Assembly: GCF_003255815.1 (NCBI RefSeq)
Contig: NC_037668.1
Location: forward strand, 85,729,783 to 85,793,782
Direction: 5' to 3'
DNA length: 64,000 nt
DNA from: Theropithecus gelada
Taxonomy: Eukaryota; Chordata; Mammalia; Primates; Cercopithecidae
The notes under the pieces are model-generated. The model saw only the letters and a list, made by a program, of their open reading frames with translations, searched no databases and was not told the DNA's origin. Positions 10,471-21,212 of the stretch are shown one piece after another. Numbering within the stretch: the stretch's first letter is position 1; the number at the start of each line of letters is the position of its first letter. The translations under genes and the position numbers were made by a program.

Positions 10471-11484
10471 CCTTTTGATACATTTTTATCTTATCTCCCA
10501 CCACACCTCCTGCCGCAGTAATCTTGGGGACTGAGAGTGGGCTTTCATTTTTTTTTTTTCTTTGTGTTCTGGCTTTTCCCCTGTTTCAGTGATACCACAT
10601 ATTATATGCTCAACAAAAACCAGTTGATTAAAGTATTGGAATCAAGTCAAGGAAAAAAAAATGAGACAAGAAAAATGGATGCAGCCGTGTATGCATGCAG
10701 AGACTGACTTGGCTAATGTATTGAGTCTTAGATTTCAATTGACAGCAAGGATAGACAAAAAGAAAAATGTATCCTACTTTTGACATAAATGACAATCCAG
10801 AAAAAGAGGAGGATGGGCTAAGAAAATTGTGGTTAAAATAAAGCAGGTGGAATCTGAGAAAAACTAATTAACTTTCTAATTATATCAGAAGTTGTAAATT
10901 ATAAGTTTTTACACTCTTAGAAAAAAGACTGAGAGGAAAAGATGACAAACCAGTGATTTCAATATCACCTAAGAATACATAACTTTCATTTTATGGGCAG
11001 CTCTGGTGGTAATATTATAAAAAGCATTCTGGTTTCCTCAAATTCCCTCTTAATGAATGGCTTCTCAATTCAATAATTTTATTTCAGTTAATCTATCACC
11101 TTGAAAGCACATTTTAAGAAAGCCTAGTAGAGCACTCTTTTAGATAATTCAATAAATGTTTAATTTTTCCCAACCCCCTCCCATCAAGCATTCACCTTGT
11201 TTGGATTACAGCCTTAACTGACAGGCAGAGGTTCACTTATAGCATCTGAGCTGAGGCTCATTCTTCTCTTGCCAAGGTGCATTATGAAAAATTTAAAAGT
11301 GAATTACGAGACAGTATCTGATTGTTAACTAACAATTGTATTAAAAATTTAAGAAGCTCGCTTAAGAAAAATGAAGTATAAAAACAATAAAACAATTTCA
11401 GTGGTAGGTAGTCAAAAGTGTTTTGTAGTTTTAAACCTCAGAGAACATAGCTTTGATTTTGGCTGTTTCGTATTTGTTTTCTGA
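10471..11484. other. Unassigned AT-rich block
   Basis: No named repeat and no exon. There are poly-T (about 10550) and poly-A (about 10653) runs and AT-rich sequence with several TTAAT motifs. Confidence 0.35.
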
Positions 11485-11635
11485 TCTTCAGCTCACAGGG
11501 CTTCAGTTTTCTCATCTGCATAAGATGAGAAGAATGCCGCCTACCTTACAAGACTGCTATTATTCTGTAAAGAGATAATGCACAAAATTCTTGCTAGGCA
11601 GTAAACATTCAATCAATGGTTTCTCTGGAGTAATA
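11485..11635 (+). repeat. MIR SINE 3' half
   Basis: GCTTCAGTTTTCTCATCTGCAT, ATGCCGCCTACCTTACAAGAC and GTAAAGAGATAATGCACAAA are consecutive sense MIR blocks. Confidence 0.85.
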
Positions 11636-11649
11636 ATATTTCCAGTTGA

Positions 11650-11790
11650 TAGGATTCATTTATTCATCTAACAAACGTTTATTGAGAGCTTCTTGCCAGG
11701 TGACAAGCACTGTGCCAGATGCCAGGGAAACAATATGGTAGACAGTCTCTGGGTCTGGGTAACTCACAGTCTGGTGGAGGCCCAGCTCTT
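11650..11790 (-). repeat. L2 LINE 3' end
   Basis: TTCATTTATTCATCTAACAAACG, then ACAAGCACTGTGCCAGATGCC and AACTCACAGTCTGGTGG, form the antisense L2 3' sequence. Confidence 0.85.
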
Positions 11791-12134
11791 TCTCTGCCAC
11801 CTCTTTGCTCAGCCTGCTCCCTTCCACCCAGAGATTCCCACCCCAGCTGAAGGTTCGTAAGTAGCAAGATTTCTTTAAAGTACAACTACAGCCCCAAATT
11901 GCTTTTTCTGATAATAAAATAATTCCTTACATGGGTAAATACAGACCATTCTTACATCCATTATCTCATGTGAGCATTACTGCAGTGCTAATAATAACAG
12001 CAGTCAGTACTTAAGAAGTATGATACTATGTTGATATGTTCACATTACAGGTTGGAGACTGGTGTTTGTCCAATTGTATCTAACTCCTTCTCACGACACT
12101 GTACACTCTCTCCTGCTCTGCTGTGAGAAACGGC

Positions 12135-12265
12135 CAGACAAGGACTGCTATCTTGTGAAGATGAGGAAACTGAGGCTAGGGAGAGGAATTAACTTGCCCA
12201 AGAATGTTCTGTAAGTGACTGACAGAGACATGATTAGAACGCAGGTACCTTGTCACTTACAGATT
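12135..12265 (-). repeat. MIR SINE fragment
   Basis: GATGAGGAAACTGAGGCTAGGGAG, TAACTTGCCCAAGAATG and ATTAGAACGCAGGTACC are reversed MIR core blocks. Confidence 0.8.
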
Positions 12266-12344
12266 CATTCAGTCACTCAGCTTAGATGTCCTGAGCAACG
12301 AAAGACCATGAAACCTCTGGAATCCTCTGAATAAGAATGACAAA

Positions 12345-12565
12345 AGTAATGGTGACACTATCAGTTAACATGTTCTTACTCGCTACCAAACACTGTTGAA
12401 TGAGTACTTCATCATTTTCAATCTTGGCAGTAATACTATGAGGTAGGCCTATTACTTTTCCTATTTTTAACACATAACTAAATAGCAGGTAGGTTATAAA
12501 ACTTGTCCAAGGCAACAGAGCAAGTAGTAGAGGCAGGATTTAAACCCTGGCAGCTTGACCTCAAA
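12345..12565 (-). repeat. MIR SINE, nearly full
   Basis: AGTAATACTATGAGGTAGGCC, ACTTGTCCAAGGCAACAGAGC and GGCAGGATTTAAACCCTGGCAG appear in reversed MIR order. Confidence 0.85.
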
Positions 12566-13323
12566 GTTGGCCTTCTCAAACACGTCTCTGAACAGCATCT
12601 CTCACCCAGTTATTGGCTAATGTGTATACATGTATGTGAGTATGTATGTCTCCTTACACATGAAAAAATATATATATATAGTTCCCTGTGCAGGAAAGAA
12701 TTGACACATAGGCCTGAAGCACACCTTTTGAAGGCCCTGCCTACAAGATTGGTTCTTTGCTGATGTCTGGCAACTTGGCTCTTTAAATAGTCCCTAACTG
12801 ATAAGATTGATTTACTATACCTAGACTGTTTATGCAAACAATGCAGTTTGTGCAGAAAACCTCCTTTCTTTCTGGGAGTCTAGAATTTTAGTAGTTGCTA
12901 GATGGAGACTGCATATGTGACTAGTGCCCAAAAAAATTCTTGAGTACTAAGTCCCAAGCGGGCTTCTTTAGGCCAGAAACATCACAAATGTTGCTGTATT
13001 TTTGCAGCTGGGGGTAGAGTACATTCTGTGTAATACTTCCCGGGAAGGAGAGAGATTAGGAAACCTAATATGAATTCCTTCAGACTCTACTAATGTTCTT
13101 CCCTTACTCATCTAGCTGTATATCTGGGGGGTACTTCCATAATAAATCTTAGCCCTGAGTATTACTATATGTTAAGATATTGAGTCCTGTGAGTCCTTCA
13201 GGTGAATCACTGAAAGCATGGTTATTCAGGTAACCCCACCAAATATTGCCTCATTCAAAAGCCATGAAAAAATTATATTAACCAAATAATGCATATTTAT
13301 TTTCTTTCTTCTCTCTCTCGCTC
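12566..13323. other. Unassigned sequence
   Basis: No repeat family or exon recognised. A short TA run lies at about 12667-12681, next to a pair of TGTATGTGAGTATGTATG motifs. Confidence 0.35.
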
Positions 13324-13620
13324 TTTTTTTTTTTTTTTTTTGAGAAGGGTTCTCACCCTGTTGCCCTGGCTGTAGTGCAGTGATAGGATCATGGCTCACT
13401 GCAGCCTTGACTTTCTGGAGAACAAGTGATCCTCCCCTCTCAGCCTCCTGAATATCTGGGACTACAGGTGCATGCCATTGTGCCTGCCTAATTTTTTGTA
13501 TCTTTTGTAGAGACAGTCTCACTTGTTGCCCAGGCTGGTCTCAAATTCCTGGGCTCAAGTATTCCTTCTATCTCATCCTCTCAAAGTGCTGGGAATACAG
13601 GCATGAGTCACCATGCCCGT
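13324..13620 (-). mobile_element. AluJ, minus strand
   Basis: Poly-T then GAGAAGGGTTCTCACCCTGTTGCCC. The body carries CATGGCTCACTGCAGCCTTGAC, a J-type block, and ends CATGCCCGT. High divergence supports the oldest Alu class. Confidence 0.9.
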
Positions 13621-13629
13621 TTTCTTTTA

Positions 13630-14030
13630 TTTTTCCAATGATTCATTGAATAAACACTCATCAAGAACATACTATGTGCCAGAGACTATGCTTTGTTCTG
13701 TGGAAACAAAGGTGAACACACAGACATGGCTCTTCCTCATATAAAACTTATATTCCAGTGGAGAAGACACATGTTACATAATAGGACAAACACATAACGA
13801 TTAAAGCATATACATATGCATGTGTACATGCATAATTACATCATATATACTTGCATATGACATGTATAATTAAATCATAAATCCATGCATATGTATATGT
13901 AAGATCAACTGTGATCTGAGGCATGAAGAGCAGTACAAAGAGCCATGCCAGTGTCACAGAAAGTGTCCTTGAGAAAATGACATCTGAGCTGATGTCTGAA
14001 GGACAAGTCAAGAGCAACTAGATGAAAAGA
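13630..14030 (-). repeat. L2 LINE 3' portion
   Basis: CATTGAATAAACACTCATC, AACATACTATGTGCCAGAGAC, TATATTCCAGTGGAGAAGAC and later CATCTGAGCTGATGTCTGAAGG are successive antisense L2 blocks. An AT-rich run of TACATATGCATG motifs (about 13800-13905) lies within. Confidence 0.8.
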
Positions 14031-14859
14031 GGGTGGGAAATAGAATAATACGACTTTTGGGGATACTTCCTATTTCTCTTCCAAGCTTTAAAACCCGGGC
14101 CAATAAATGAAAAGAAAAAGTGACAATCATACCACTGGATAGCCATTCTCGTCACAAGGACAATTTTAAGAGCATAAATGGGACCTATTGAGGTGTACAG
14201 AGAAAGGAATCTTCAGGGGTGTCTGGGCCCTAGATGGGACAGATCTTGGTCCAACACTTTGAACAGCCTATGAGAACGGTAAACAGCGATGCTCTCCATT
14301 GCTGTGAGATTTTTAGTCAGATACTTCCTTCTTGCATTGCTGACAGAGGACAGTCACACCTGGGTCATCTCAACCAGCCCCAGTTTTCCATGGTAAAAAT
14401 CAGGGCATGCTGTCATTGAATAATTGCAGCTTGCCTACTGAAATGCAGATGTGCAGTCAATGGAGAAGATTCAATTTCTGGAGGGGCAAAGAGAGAAAAG
14501 ACAGAGGGAATCAAAGTAGCTGCAGTCTTTCTATTTGTTCTCTCCTGAGTCTTTGGTTACTCAAAGGACTGAAGTGGATTTGTTTATGTTTCCAAGGGAA
14601 CTGGGCTCAGATGCCTGGGTATTTTTGTAGGGGTTGGGGGTGTGCTATACAGTCCATCCAAAACTGGCCTTAAGGAGTTATTATGGGCTTGGAAGACAGG
14701 GATGAAAAACTGTGAAGATTCTCTTCTTTTCCTTTTCCATCACAAATCCTAACACACATATGAACCTACAGTGATGCCTCTCAGGCTGTGGATAGGGAAG
14801 CTCTGTAATGGTGGCACAAAAAGGAAATAAGTGAGCCTGGGAAGGACTGAGACTGAAAA
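14031..14859. other. Unassigned sequence
   Basis: Unique-looking sequence with no gene. Open frames at 14234-14419 and 14407-14673 have no recognisable domain. Confidence 0.35.
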
Positions 14860-14870
14860 AAAACAATCCT

Positions 14871-15213
14871 GGCCGGGCACGGTGGCTCAAGCCTGTAATC
14901 CCAGCACTTCGGGAGGCCGAGACGGGCGGATCATGAGGTCAGGAGATCGAGACCATCCTGGCTAACACGGTGAAACCCCATCTCTACTAAAAAATACAAA
15001 AAAAAAAAAAACAAAAAAAAAAACTAGCCGGGCAAGGTGGCGGGCGCCTGTAGTCCCAGCTGCTCGGGAGGCTGAGGCAGGAGAATGGCGTAAACCCGGG
15101 AGGCGGAGCTTGCAGTGAGCTGAGATCCGGCCACTGCACTCCAGCCTGGGCGACAGAGCGAGACTCCCTCTCAAAAAAAAAACAACAAAAAACAAACAAA
15201 CAAACAAACAAAC
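14871..15213 (+). mobile_element. AluY (OWM AluYR-like), full length
   Basis: It starts GGCCGGGCACGGTGGCTCAAGCC and ends in an A-rich tail that has become a CAAA repeat (15180-15213). It carries ACTAGCCGGGCAAGGTGG and GAGATCCGGCCACTGCACTCC, the latter replacing the human-type GATCGCGCC. The target repeat AAAACAATCCT lies at 14860-14870 and 15214-15224. These variants are the main evidence for a cercopithecid host. Confidence 0.96.
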
Positions 15214-15359
15214 AAAACAATCCTGTGCTCACAGTACTTTTCTAGGATATTTGTAAGTCAGAAACTTACAAATTTGCTCCCAGTGTGTTTACTTGGTTGT
15301 TGTTATTGCCTATTATTGGTGGTGAATCCTACTATTTCTCTTAGAAAAGAGAACAGATT

Positions 15360-15690
15360 AAACTTTATTATATGCCAGGCACCGAGAACAAACCTGTAAA
15401 TAGGTGTTTAGTTCCTATTCTATAGATTTGGAAATAGGTTCATTTATGCATTTCTTTTATATGAACATTAACTGTTGCATGTTTCACGTCGTACCAAGTA
15501 CTTTGCAGACATTATTTCATTTAATTCTTATAATAAAGGAATCTTCACTATAAAAAAGAAAGCTCACATCCATGCTTCCTGTTCTTGTACATTCAGCCCC
15601 TTTAAGAGTCAGGCACTGTCCTTGGTTCCAGTTAAGTTGGCTGCCCAGGACCACACAGCTTATGCTTCAGGGCAGTGTTGGGGAACAGAA
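15360..15690 (-). repeat. MIR SINE fragments
   Basis: TTATATGCCAGGCACCGAGAAC and CCAAGTACTTTGCAGACATTATTTC resemble reversed MIR 3' sequence, with a possible tail at CTGCCCAGGACCACACAGC. It may be two overlapping old insertions. Confidence 0.55.
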
Positions 15691-15729
15691 AGATTAATGT
15701 CAGGAGCATTAATAAAGCAAGATGGAGAG

Positions 15730-15790
15730 TTGAATAAATAAGTGAATGAGTTAGTGAGTTTGGTGAATTAATAAATAAATAAAAGTAGTT
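15730..15790 (+). repeat. GAAT/TAAA-rich low complexity
   Basis: Imperfect GAATAAATAAGTGAATGAG followed by an AATAAATAAATAAA run. Confidence 0.6.
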
Positions 15791-16569
15791 GGTGAATTGA
15801 CGAGTAGGCTAAATGTAGAAACAGCAATATTTTCTCATGAGGATAACTGAATATTTTCAAACTCAATTTCTAGCCTAGCCTAACTGCATGATACCCAAAA
15901 CATCATTTGACATGGATGACAGAAAGTCATCAAACTAGGAGAGGCCAGTAAAATGAAGAAAGAAACTCATTTTGTTCAGACTTGTTTTAGCTATGGTTTA
16001 ACACAGTTTAGGACCATGGCCATAAAGCCCTCAGGAACAACCTAATGTGCTTGAAAGTATCATATTAAATTACATTTCATTACATTTTGCCCAAACAGCA
16101 TAGCAATATCTGTGTACAATATTTGTAACAGAATGCAAAAACGAATCTTGTATTTGCATCCTATTAACCTATTTAAAATCTCAAACAGAAGAAGATGAAT
16201 TGGAATATTTTGCAGTCTAATGCATTAGAATATAAAATGTGGAAATATAAAGTAGCATTAAACAACTGCAAATATAATAATAAGCACTGTAATAGTAATG
16301 CAGTGATTTTAGATTGCAGTAAATTCACAGTTTTGTCCACAACACCACAGAGATAAGAAATGGCTGGTTTGAAGTACAAAATGAAGCTTTAAGGAAATAT
16401 AAATTTTGCTGCCATACTCTCACCCATTCTACTAAAAGAAATCAATTAGTTTTGTCTTGAAAATAAAATAACATACACAGAGGCTAACTAATATAAGGAG
16501 AAAGCTTATGTTGACTGCTTTTTTGAACACAGTAGATACTCAATGAATAATTATTGTGGAACTGATATA
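15791..16569. other. Unassigned AT-rich block
   Basis: No transposon with confidence, except a possible L2 or MIR end near 16505-16560 (CAGTAGATACTCAATGAATAA). No exon. Confidence 0.35.
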
Positions 16570-16690
16570 TATTTCCTTCATTCTTTGAATATTTCATTAG
16601 TACATACCATGTACCAGGCACTAGGTTATATATACCAAAGCAAAAAGGGATTCAGCAGTCATTGTTGCCTTATTAAATGTTTCAGTCTGT
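16570..16690 (-). repeat. L2 LINE 3' end
   Basis: CTTCATTCTTTGAATATTTC, then ACATACCATGTACCAGGCACTAGG, is antisense L2 3' sequence. Confidence 0.7.
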
Positions 16691-16920
16691 GAAGGGAATA
16701 TATATATATATATCTTTTATATATGCACAGGTTTTTTTTATATATATATGTGTGTGCACAGTTATAGATATATGCACACACAGTTTTACATATATATAAA
16801 ACTGTGTGCACATACATATGTGTATGTATATATACATATGTGTATAGATATATATTATATATGTACAACTAGACATGACTATATATACGGTTTAAAATAT
16901 ATATACATAAAATATGATAA
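16691..16920. repeat. TA/TG-rich low-complexity region with hairpin
   Basis: Alternating TA, TG and CA dinucleotides dominate. A 12-bp perfect stem (16777-16788 against 16797-16808, loop CATATATA) extends by three pairs across a 2-base bulge. All open frames here are tyrosine/isoleucine-rich artefacts of the repeat. Confidence 0.85.
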
Positions 16921-17404
16921 AAGCTATAATTAGAAGTGTAAAAGATGCCAGAGAGCAGAGGAAACGAAAAGGCCATGTGTGTCTTCGAGGGCTGAGGCCA
17001 ACCTTGTCCTCCTGTGTGGTCAACTGAAGTGTATTTCAGTGAACAGGATAACCCAGGCCCCCCTTCCTAAGTCTATTTTCCCCACCTTTTGTTAAACTTG
17101 TTAAGAGAGGTCTGGGTTCAATTTCGCTAAATGAGTCATCCGTTCTCCTTACAGAGAGTTTAAAGTTTCATGAAAGAGGACATTTGTGCTCAATCTTAAA
17201 GAATGATAAAGGAAGGATATTCTTTGACTGATGGATTGGCATGTGCAAAAAGCACCTATGAGAAACTAACGTGGCTAGGGTGTAGGGTGGGAATAATGGG
17301 CAGCTCATACTTGATAATAATAATCGTCAACATGATTTTAGATTCTATGCATAGACTAAAGAACAGTGGCTTTATGATTCAGTGTTGATATTAGGCAACG
17401 CTAT
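16921..17404. other. Unassigned sequence
   Basis: Nothing recognisable beyond unique sequence; no exon. Confidence 0.35.
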
Positions 17405-17610
17405 GATCTAGGGGCAGAAAGGCATCTGACATTTTCTGAGAGCTTGTTATAAGCCAGGAAACCATGTCTAGGGCTTTATAATCAGCATCACTGTCAACTT
17501 TCATAGCCACTCTTTACGTTAGCTATCATCAACCCTGTTTTCAGATAAGGAAACTGACTCATTTAAAAATTGAACACTTTTTCCAATGTCATATAACAAA
17601 GGAGACTTCC
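17405..17610 (-). repeat. MIR SINE fragment
   Basis: TTTTCTGAGAGCTTGTTATAAGCCAGG and TTTTCAGATAAGGAAACTGACTC are reversed MIR blocks with a diverged middle. Confidence 0.75.
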
Positions 17611-17639
17611 GTCATTAATTCTAACTATTCCCAAGCAGA

Positions 17640-17790
17640 AATTGTCATTAGAAACCACAGAATGCCTCTGGGAGCTTTCAAGTCAGGAAACAGGGGCCCA
17701 GAGAGTCCAAGTGACTTGGCCAAGGTCACCCAGCAAGTTGTTGGGAAAGCCTAGATATGAGCCCAAGACTCCAGAGTTCTCTTCTAGTCC
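17640..17790 (-). repeat. MIR SINE fragment
   Basis: GACTTGGCCAAGGTCACCCAGCAAG, followed by CTAGATATGAGCCCAAGACTCC, fits the reversed MIR core and tail. Confidence 0.7.
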
Positions 17791-18284
17791 TCCATGATTA
17801 CTGTCTCGTCAGACTCTCACTTCCCCAGCTACTGCCTGTGCAAACAAGGGAGACAGTGCAGTGATAGATCGTGCCTAAGAGCTATTTTAATAGCCCTGCT
17901 GTTTTGCTGGAGAAACACAGATGTTGCGATTTGCTCCTCCTGAAGCCTGCAGCAGGGTTACTACTCAAGCAGCCACCAGATGCTGCTGTTTCCAAAAGAC
18001 ACCTGAATGCGGCCAAGCTCCTGGGAACACACAAGGAGGACTGCTTAGGTCACCAACGCCCCATGACATTCATTAATAGCTGCCTTGATCCTTTGCTAAC
18101 ATAAGCACTCTACCCATTTGGGTCAAAGCCCCAAGGCAAATGAAGGATTAGTAATTCCAGATATCAGAACTTCTTGCCTTCACTGAGGCTCACTTAAAAC
18201 CCAACTCAAGGCCAGTCATACTTCATGGACAAGTTCAAGTCCATAAAGTGTGGAAAGAAAAGAATGGGAGAGAAAGAGGAAGGA
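17791..18284. other. Unique block, candidate regulatory
   Basis: Repeat-free sequence with mixed composition. It includes CAGATGCTGCTG and CATTAATAGCTGCC, which resemble E-box and homeodomain-type sites. The 77-codon open frame at 17871-18104 shows no recognisable domain and no visible splice context. Confidence 0.35.
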
Positions 18285-18475
18285 ATTCATATTTATTACC
18301 TTACCACTACTGCACTTGATGTCTAATGAATACTTTTTCATTTAATCATTACAACAACTCTGTGAAGAAATTATGATGATCCCTCTAACAGGTGAGAAAT
18401 GGAAGCTAGAAAGGTGATGAAATTCATCAAACTGTAATATAGTTAATCTGGGGTAAAGAAGGGTTTTGACCATTG
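18285..18475 (-). repeat. MIR SINE fragment
   Basis: TTTCATTTAATCATTACAACAACTCTGTGAAG is the reversed MIR centre. GGTGAGAAATGGAAGCTAG follows. Confidence 0.75.
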
Positions 18476-19059
18476 GTCTGAAGTGTTCCATGCCTACACA
18501 GTTTCCAGGAAAATGTCAGCAAAGATTATTTTCAATACCTGGCATGTCAAGTAAAATAACTGACTCTAGAATCCCCGGGTAAGCCACTCATCATCCTATC
18601 TCCTTCTCTCCGATGGTACTCTTCTTTTCAGGATGACTGTCTGCCTCCAATCATTCTGGTTCAAAAGCTTCTACGCTCACTCTTTTGGAGATGAGGGAAG
18701 GAGAGATGGAGGGAGCCAGGGGCTGACTCATTCAGAATCCATTTTCATAAATGTGAACCTTTTTGCAGTGAAATAAATTTCCCACCTATGGTATCTCCGC
18801 ATCTCATTCGGCATCCCCCATCTCTTGATTATCACTGTGGGTTGTAATGTACACTCTATTAAATGGGCAATAAACACAGCAAGGGTTATTGCCACACATA
18901 ATAGCTAACAGAGATCTTGTCTTTTTTCCTATTTCAGAGCCTTCCACACCTTTCTCCTGACACCCTTCCTATCTCCCTACTAAAAAATAAAAGCCAGAAA
19001 TATGCCCTGATCTGTGGCATACAGTCTCTTCATTTGTTCAACAAACCGAGCACTTCTTC
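18476..19059. other. Unassigned sequence
   Basis: No gene or named repeat. Pyrimidine-rich near 18590-18660. Confidence 0.35.
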
Positions 19060-19430
19060 ACGGCCCCCTGGACATACTTTCCTCTCAGCGGCTCTGTTTC
19101 AGAGAATGCATCTCCATCCATCTGACTGCTCAAACCCGAAACCTAGGAGTGATCCTTGGCTCTACTCCCTCCTTCATCGCTTCCTTCTAATCCATCACAA
19201 AACCCAAACCCACCTCCTGAATGTGTGTCAATCCATTTCCATGGCCACTAACCTAGTCCAAACTGGCAGTCTTTCTCAGGCTACAACAGTAGTCTCATAA
19301 TGGATCCCTCTTTCCTATTTGATTTTCTATCCCTCTCCCAAAATACATTCTCCAAGCAGTAACCAGAATGATCTTTATAAAAAACAAATCTGATTGTGCC
19401 ACTTTCCTATTCTTAAAACCATTCAGCGGG
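19060..19430 (+). repeat. L2 LINE interior
   Basis: CTGACTGCTCAAACCCGAAACC, GAGTGATCCTTGGCTCTACTCCC, AATCCATCACAAAACCCAAACC and AACCAGAATGATCTTTATAAAAA are consecutive sense L2 body blocks. The 127-codon open frame at 18917-19300 is part of this relic, not a host exon. Confidence 0.85.
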
Positions 19431-19679
19431 TGCTAATGGTTTTATTTGTTCATTTCCCCAAATCTCCTTTTTGGCTAGTGAAACATCTCCAGTACACTCA
19501 TGTTTCCACCCTTGCCCCATGCTTTCTAGTCCTCTCACCTTTCTACTTGACTTCTCCCAGGTAACATCCAGGTTGTGTTTCTTTGGCCTGAAGCATGGTT
19601 ATTCTGTGATCCAAATCATATCTGACCTTGTACATATGCAGAGTGGGTGGATGCCTAGATGGTGATATTTGAAGGATTC
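19431..19679. other. Unassigned insert between L2 blocks
   Basis: Separates the L2 block ending near 19430 from the one starting near 19680. It may be diverged L2 or a separate insertion; I cannot name it. Confidence 0.3.
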
Positions 19680-19920
19680 CTGTCCTAAAATATCTCGCCT
19701 ACTCCAAATTAGACCACATCACTTCCCTACTTGAGACACTCTTCTGCCCTCCCCTCCCAAAGCCTCCAGGAAAATGGCCCAACATATTAAGATCATGCAC
19801 AAAATCCTCATTATCCTGATATCTGCACATCCTTCTGGCTTCACCTCTTGCTGTGATTTCCCCCATACACACATGCTTGATTCACCTTTCTTGCATTTAA
19901 TACTTGAGCAGTTTTATCCT
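19680..19920 (+). repeat. L2 LINE interior, continued
   Basis: GACCACATCACTTCCCTACTTGAG, CCTCCAGGAAAATGGCCC and CATCCTTCTGGCTTCACCTC follow on from the previous L2 fragment in the correct order. Confidence 0.75.
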
Positions 19921-20112
19921 CTATCACCACCATGCCTACCACCTCCACCACCTTCACCACCCCCACCTCCACCTCTACCACTACCTCCGCCCCCACTACC
20001 ATTACTACCACCACCTCCACTGCTTCTATCCTTACTATTATTATCACTTCCATCACCCCAATCCCCAGTATCAGCAACTATCTCCATGCTACTACCACCA
20101 TCATTTCCCCCC
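19921..20112 (+). repeat. ACC/TCC-rich triplet tract
   Basis: About 190 bases of imperfect ACC, TCC and ATC triplets; the minus strand is GGTGG/GGAGG-rich. It yields proline-, threonine- or histidine-rich frames on both strands (for example 19774-20277) that are composition artefacts. The minus strand has closely spaced GG pairs and could form weak two-tetrad quadruplexes. Confidence 0.85.
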
Positions 20113-20117
20113 ACTGT

Positions 20118-20270
20118 TACCACCAGTGGATATTTACTGAGTGTTTACTCTGCTATAGGCACTCTGCTAAGCCTCTATATATTTTGTCACATATCTGGAT
20201 TTGAACCTAGGCACTGTGACTCCAGAATCCAGACTCTTAAGTATTATTCCCTCTTTCTATCACTTGGAGT
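20118..20270 (-). repeat. MIR SINE with internal deletion
   Basis: GGATATTTACTGAGTGTTTACTCTGC and GGCACTCTGCTAAGCC are the 3' MIR blocks. The sequence then jumps to TCTGGATTTGAACCTAGGCAC and CCAGACTCTTAAG, skipping the centre. Confidence 0.85.
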
Positions 20271-20720
20271 TCTCTGAATGTTCTAGGCTACTTTATCCCT
20301 GTGCCCATGGAATATCACAGACTTATAAAATGACATTTTTCAAAGAACATGCAATAATATCAAAGAACGGTGTTTTCAAAAAGTTAGGCTATTGAGAAGT
20401 CAATAGAATAAATGTAACAAAGAATCCAAATATTTTGTTACATTTACACGGAAAAAAAATCTTAAAGAAAATGCAACAGAAAGTTGAGAATGATTTATTT
20501 GGGTGGCATAAACATGGGTAATTCTAATTTTCATCATGAGTTTTAAAAAATATGGTTTAAAATTTAGGTAATGAACATATATTATGTATAAGAACAGAAA
20601 AAAAATAACTGGCATGATTGAAAGATGTGGAAAGTATAGAAATATATTCTTACAAAGTGTTGGAAAGAAAAAAATTCCTCTTCTGTGTCCCATAATAGCT
20701 TCATAAAAGAGATATATTAT
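20271..20720. other. AT-rich unassigned block
   Basis: A-rich to T-rich sequence with no named repeat or exon. The 97-codon minus-strand frame at 20400-20693 is phenylalanine-rich and shows no domain. Confidence 0.35.
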
Positions 20721-20721
20721 G

Positions 20722-20885
20722 ATTTGGTGAAAAGAGCATGGGTGTTGGAGTCCCAGTAGCTGACTGTGGCTCTGCTATTTACCAACCATACCACCTCAGA
20801 CCAAGCACTTCATCTCTCTGTGTCTCAGGTTTCTCATCCAAAGAATGAGACAAACTGGCTCATTGCAGAGACTTACTTAGGTAAA
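20722..20885 (+). repeat. MIR SINE 5' half
   Basis: AAAGAGCATGGGTGTTGGAGTCC, GCTCTGCTATTTACCAACC and CACTTCATCTCTCTGTGTCTCAG are sense MIR blocks. It ends where the AluJ tail begins. Confidence 0.88.
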
Positions 20886-20901
20886 CATAACTTATTTATC
20901 C

Positions 20902-21212
20902 TTTTTTTTTTTTTTTTTTTTTTTTTCAGACAGGGTTTCTCTCTGTCACCCAGGCTAGAGTGCAGTGGCACAATCATGGCTCACTGTAGCCCTAACGTCC
21001 TGGGCTCAAGTAATTCTCCTGTCTCAGTGTCCCAAGTAGCTGGGACTACAGAAGCATGCTAACACGCTCAGCTAATGTATTTATTTATTTATTGTAAAGA
21101 CAGGGTCTCACTATGTTGTTCAGGCTGTTCTCAAACTCCTAGCCTCAAGTGATCCTCCCATCTAGGCCTCCCAAAGTCCTAGGATTACAGGTATGAGCCA
21201 CTGCACCCAGCC
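20902..21212 (-). mobile_element. AluJ, minus strand
   Basis: Poly-T of about 26, then CAGACAGGGTTTCTCTCTGTCACCC. The middle A-rich linker has become ATTTATTTATTTATTG and the body is highly diverged (TGGCTCACTGTAGCCCTAACG). The long tail despite an old body may be secondary expansion. Confidence 0.9.

Noticed and set aside
18917..19300. 127-codon frame
   Set aside because: Lies mostly in a sense L2 relic; not a host exon.
19774..20277. 167-codon proline-rich frame and overlapping His/Thr-rich frames
   Set aside because: Produced by the ACC/TCC triplet tract and flanking L2 and MIR sequence; long frames appear on both strands.
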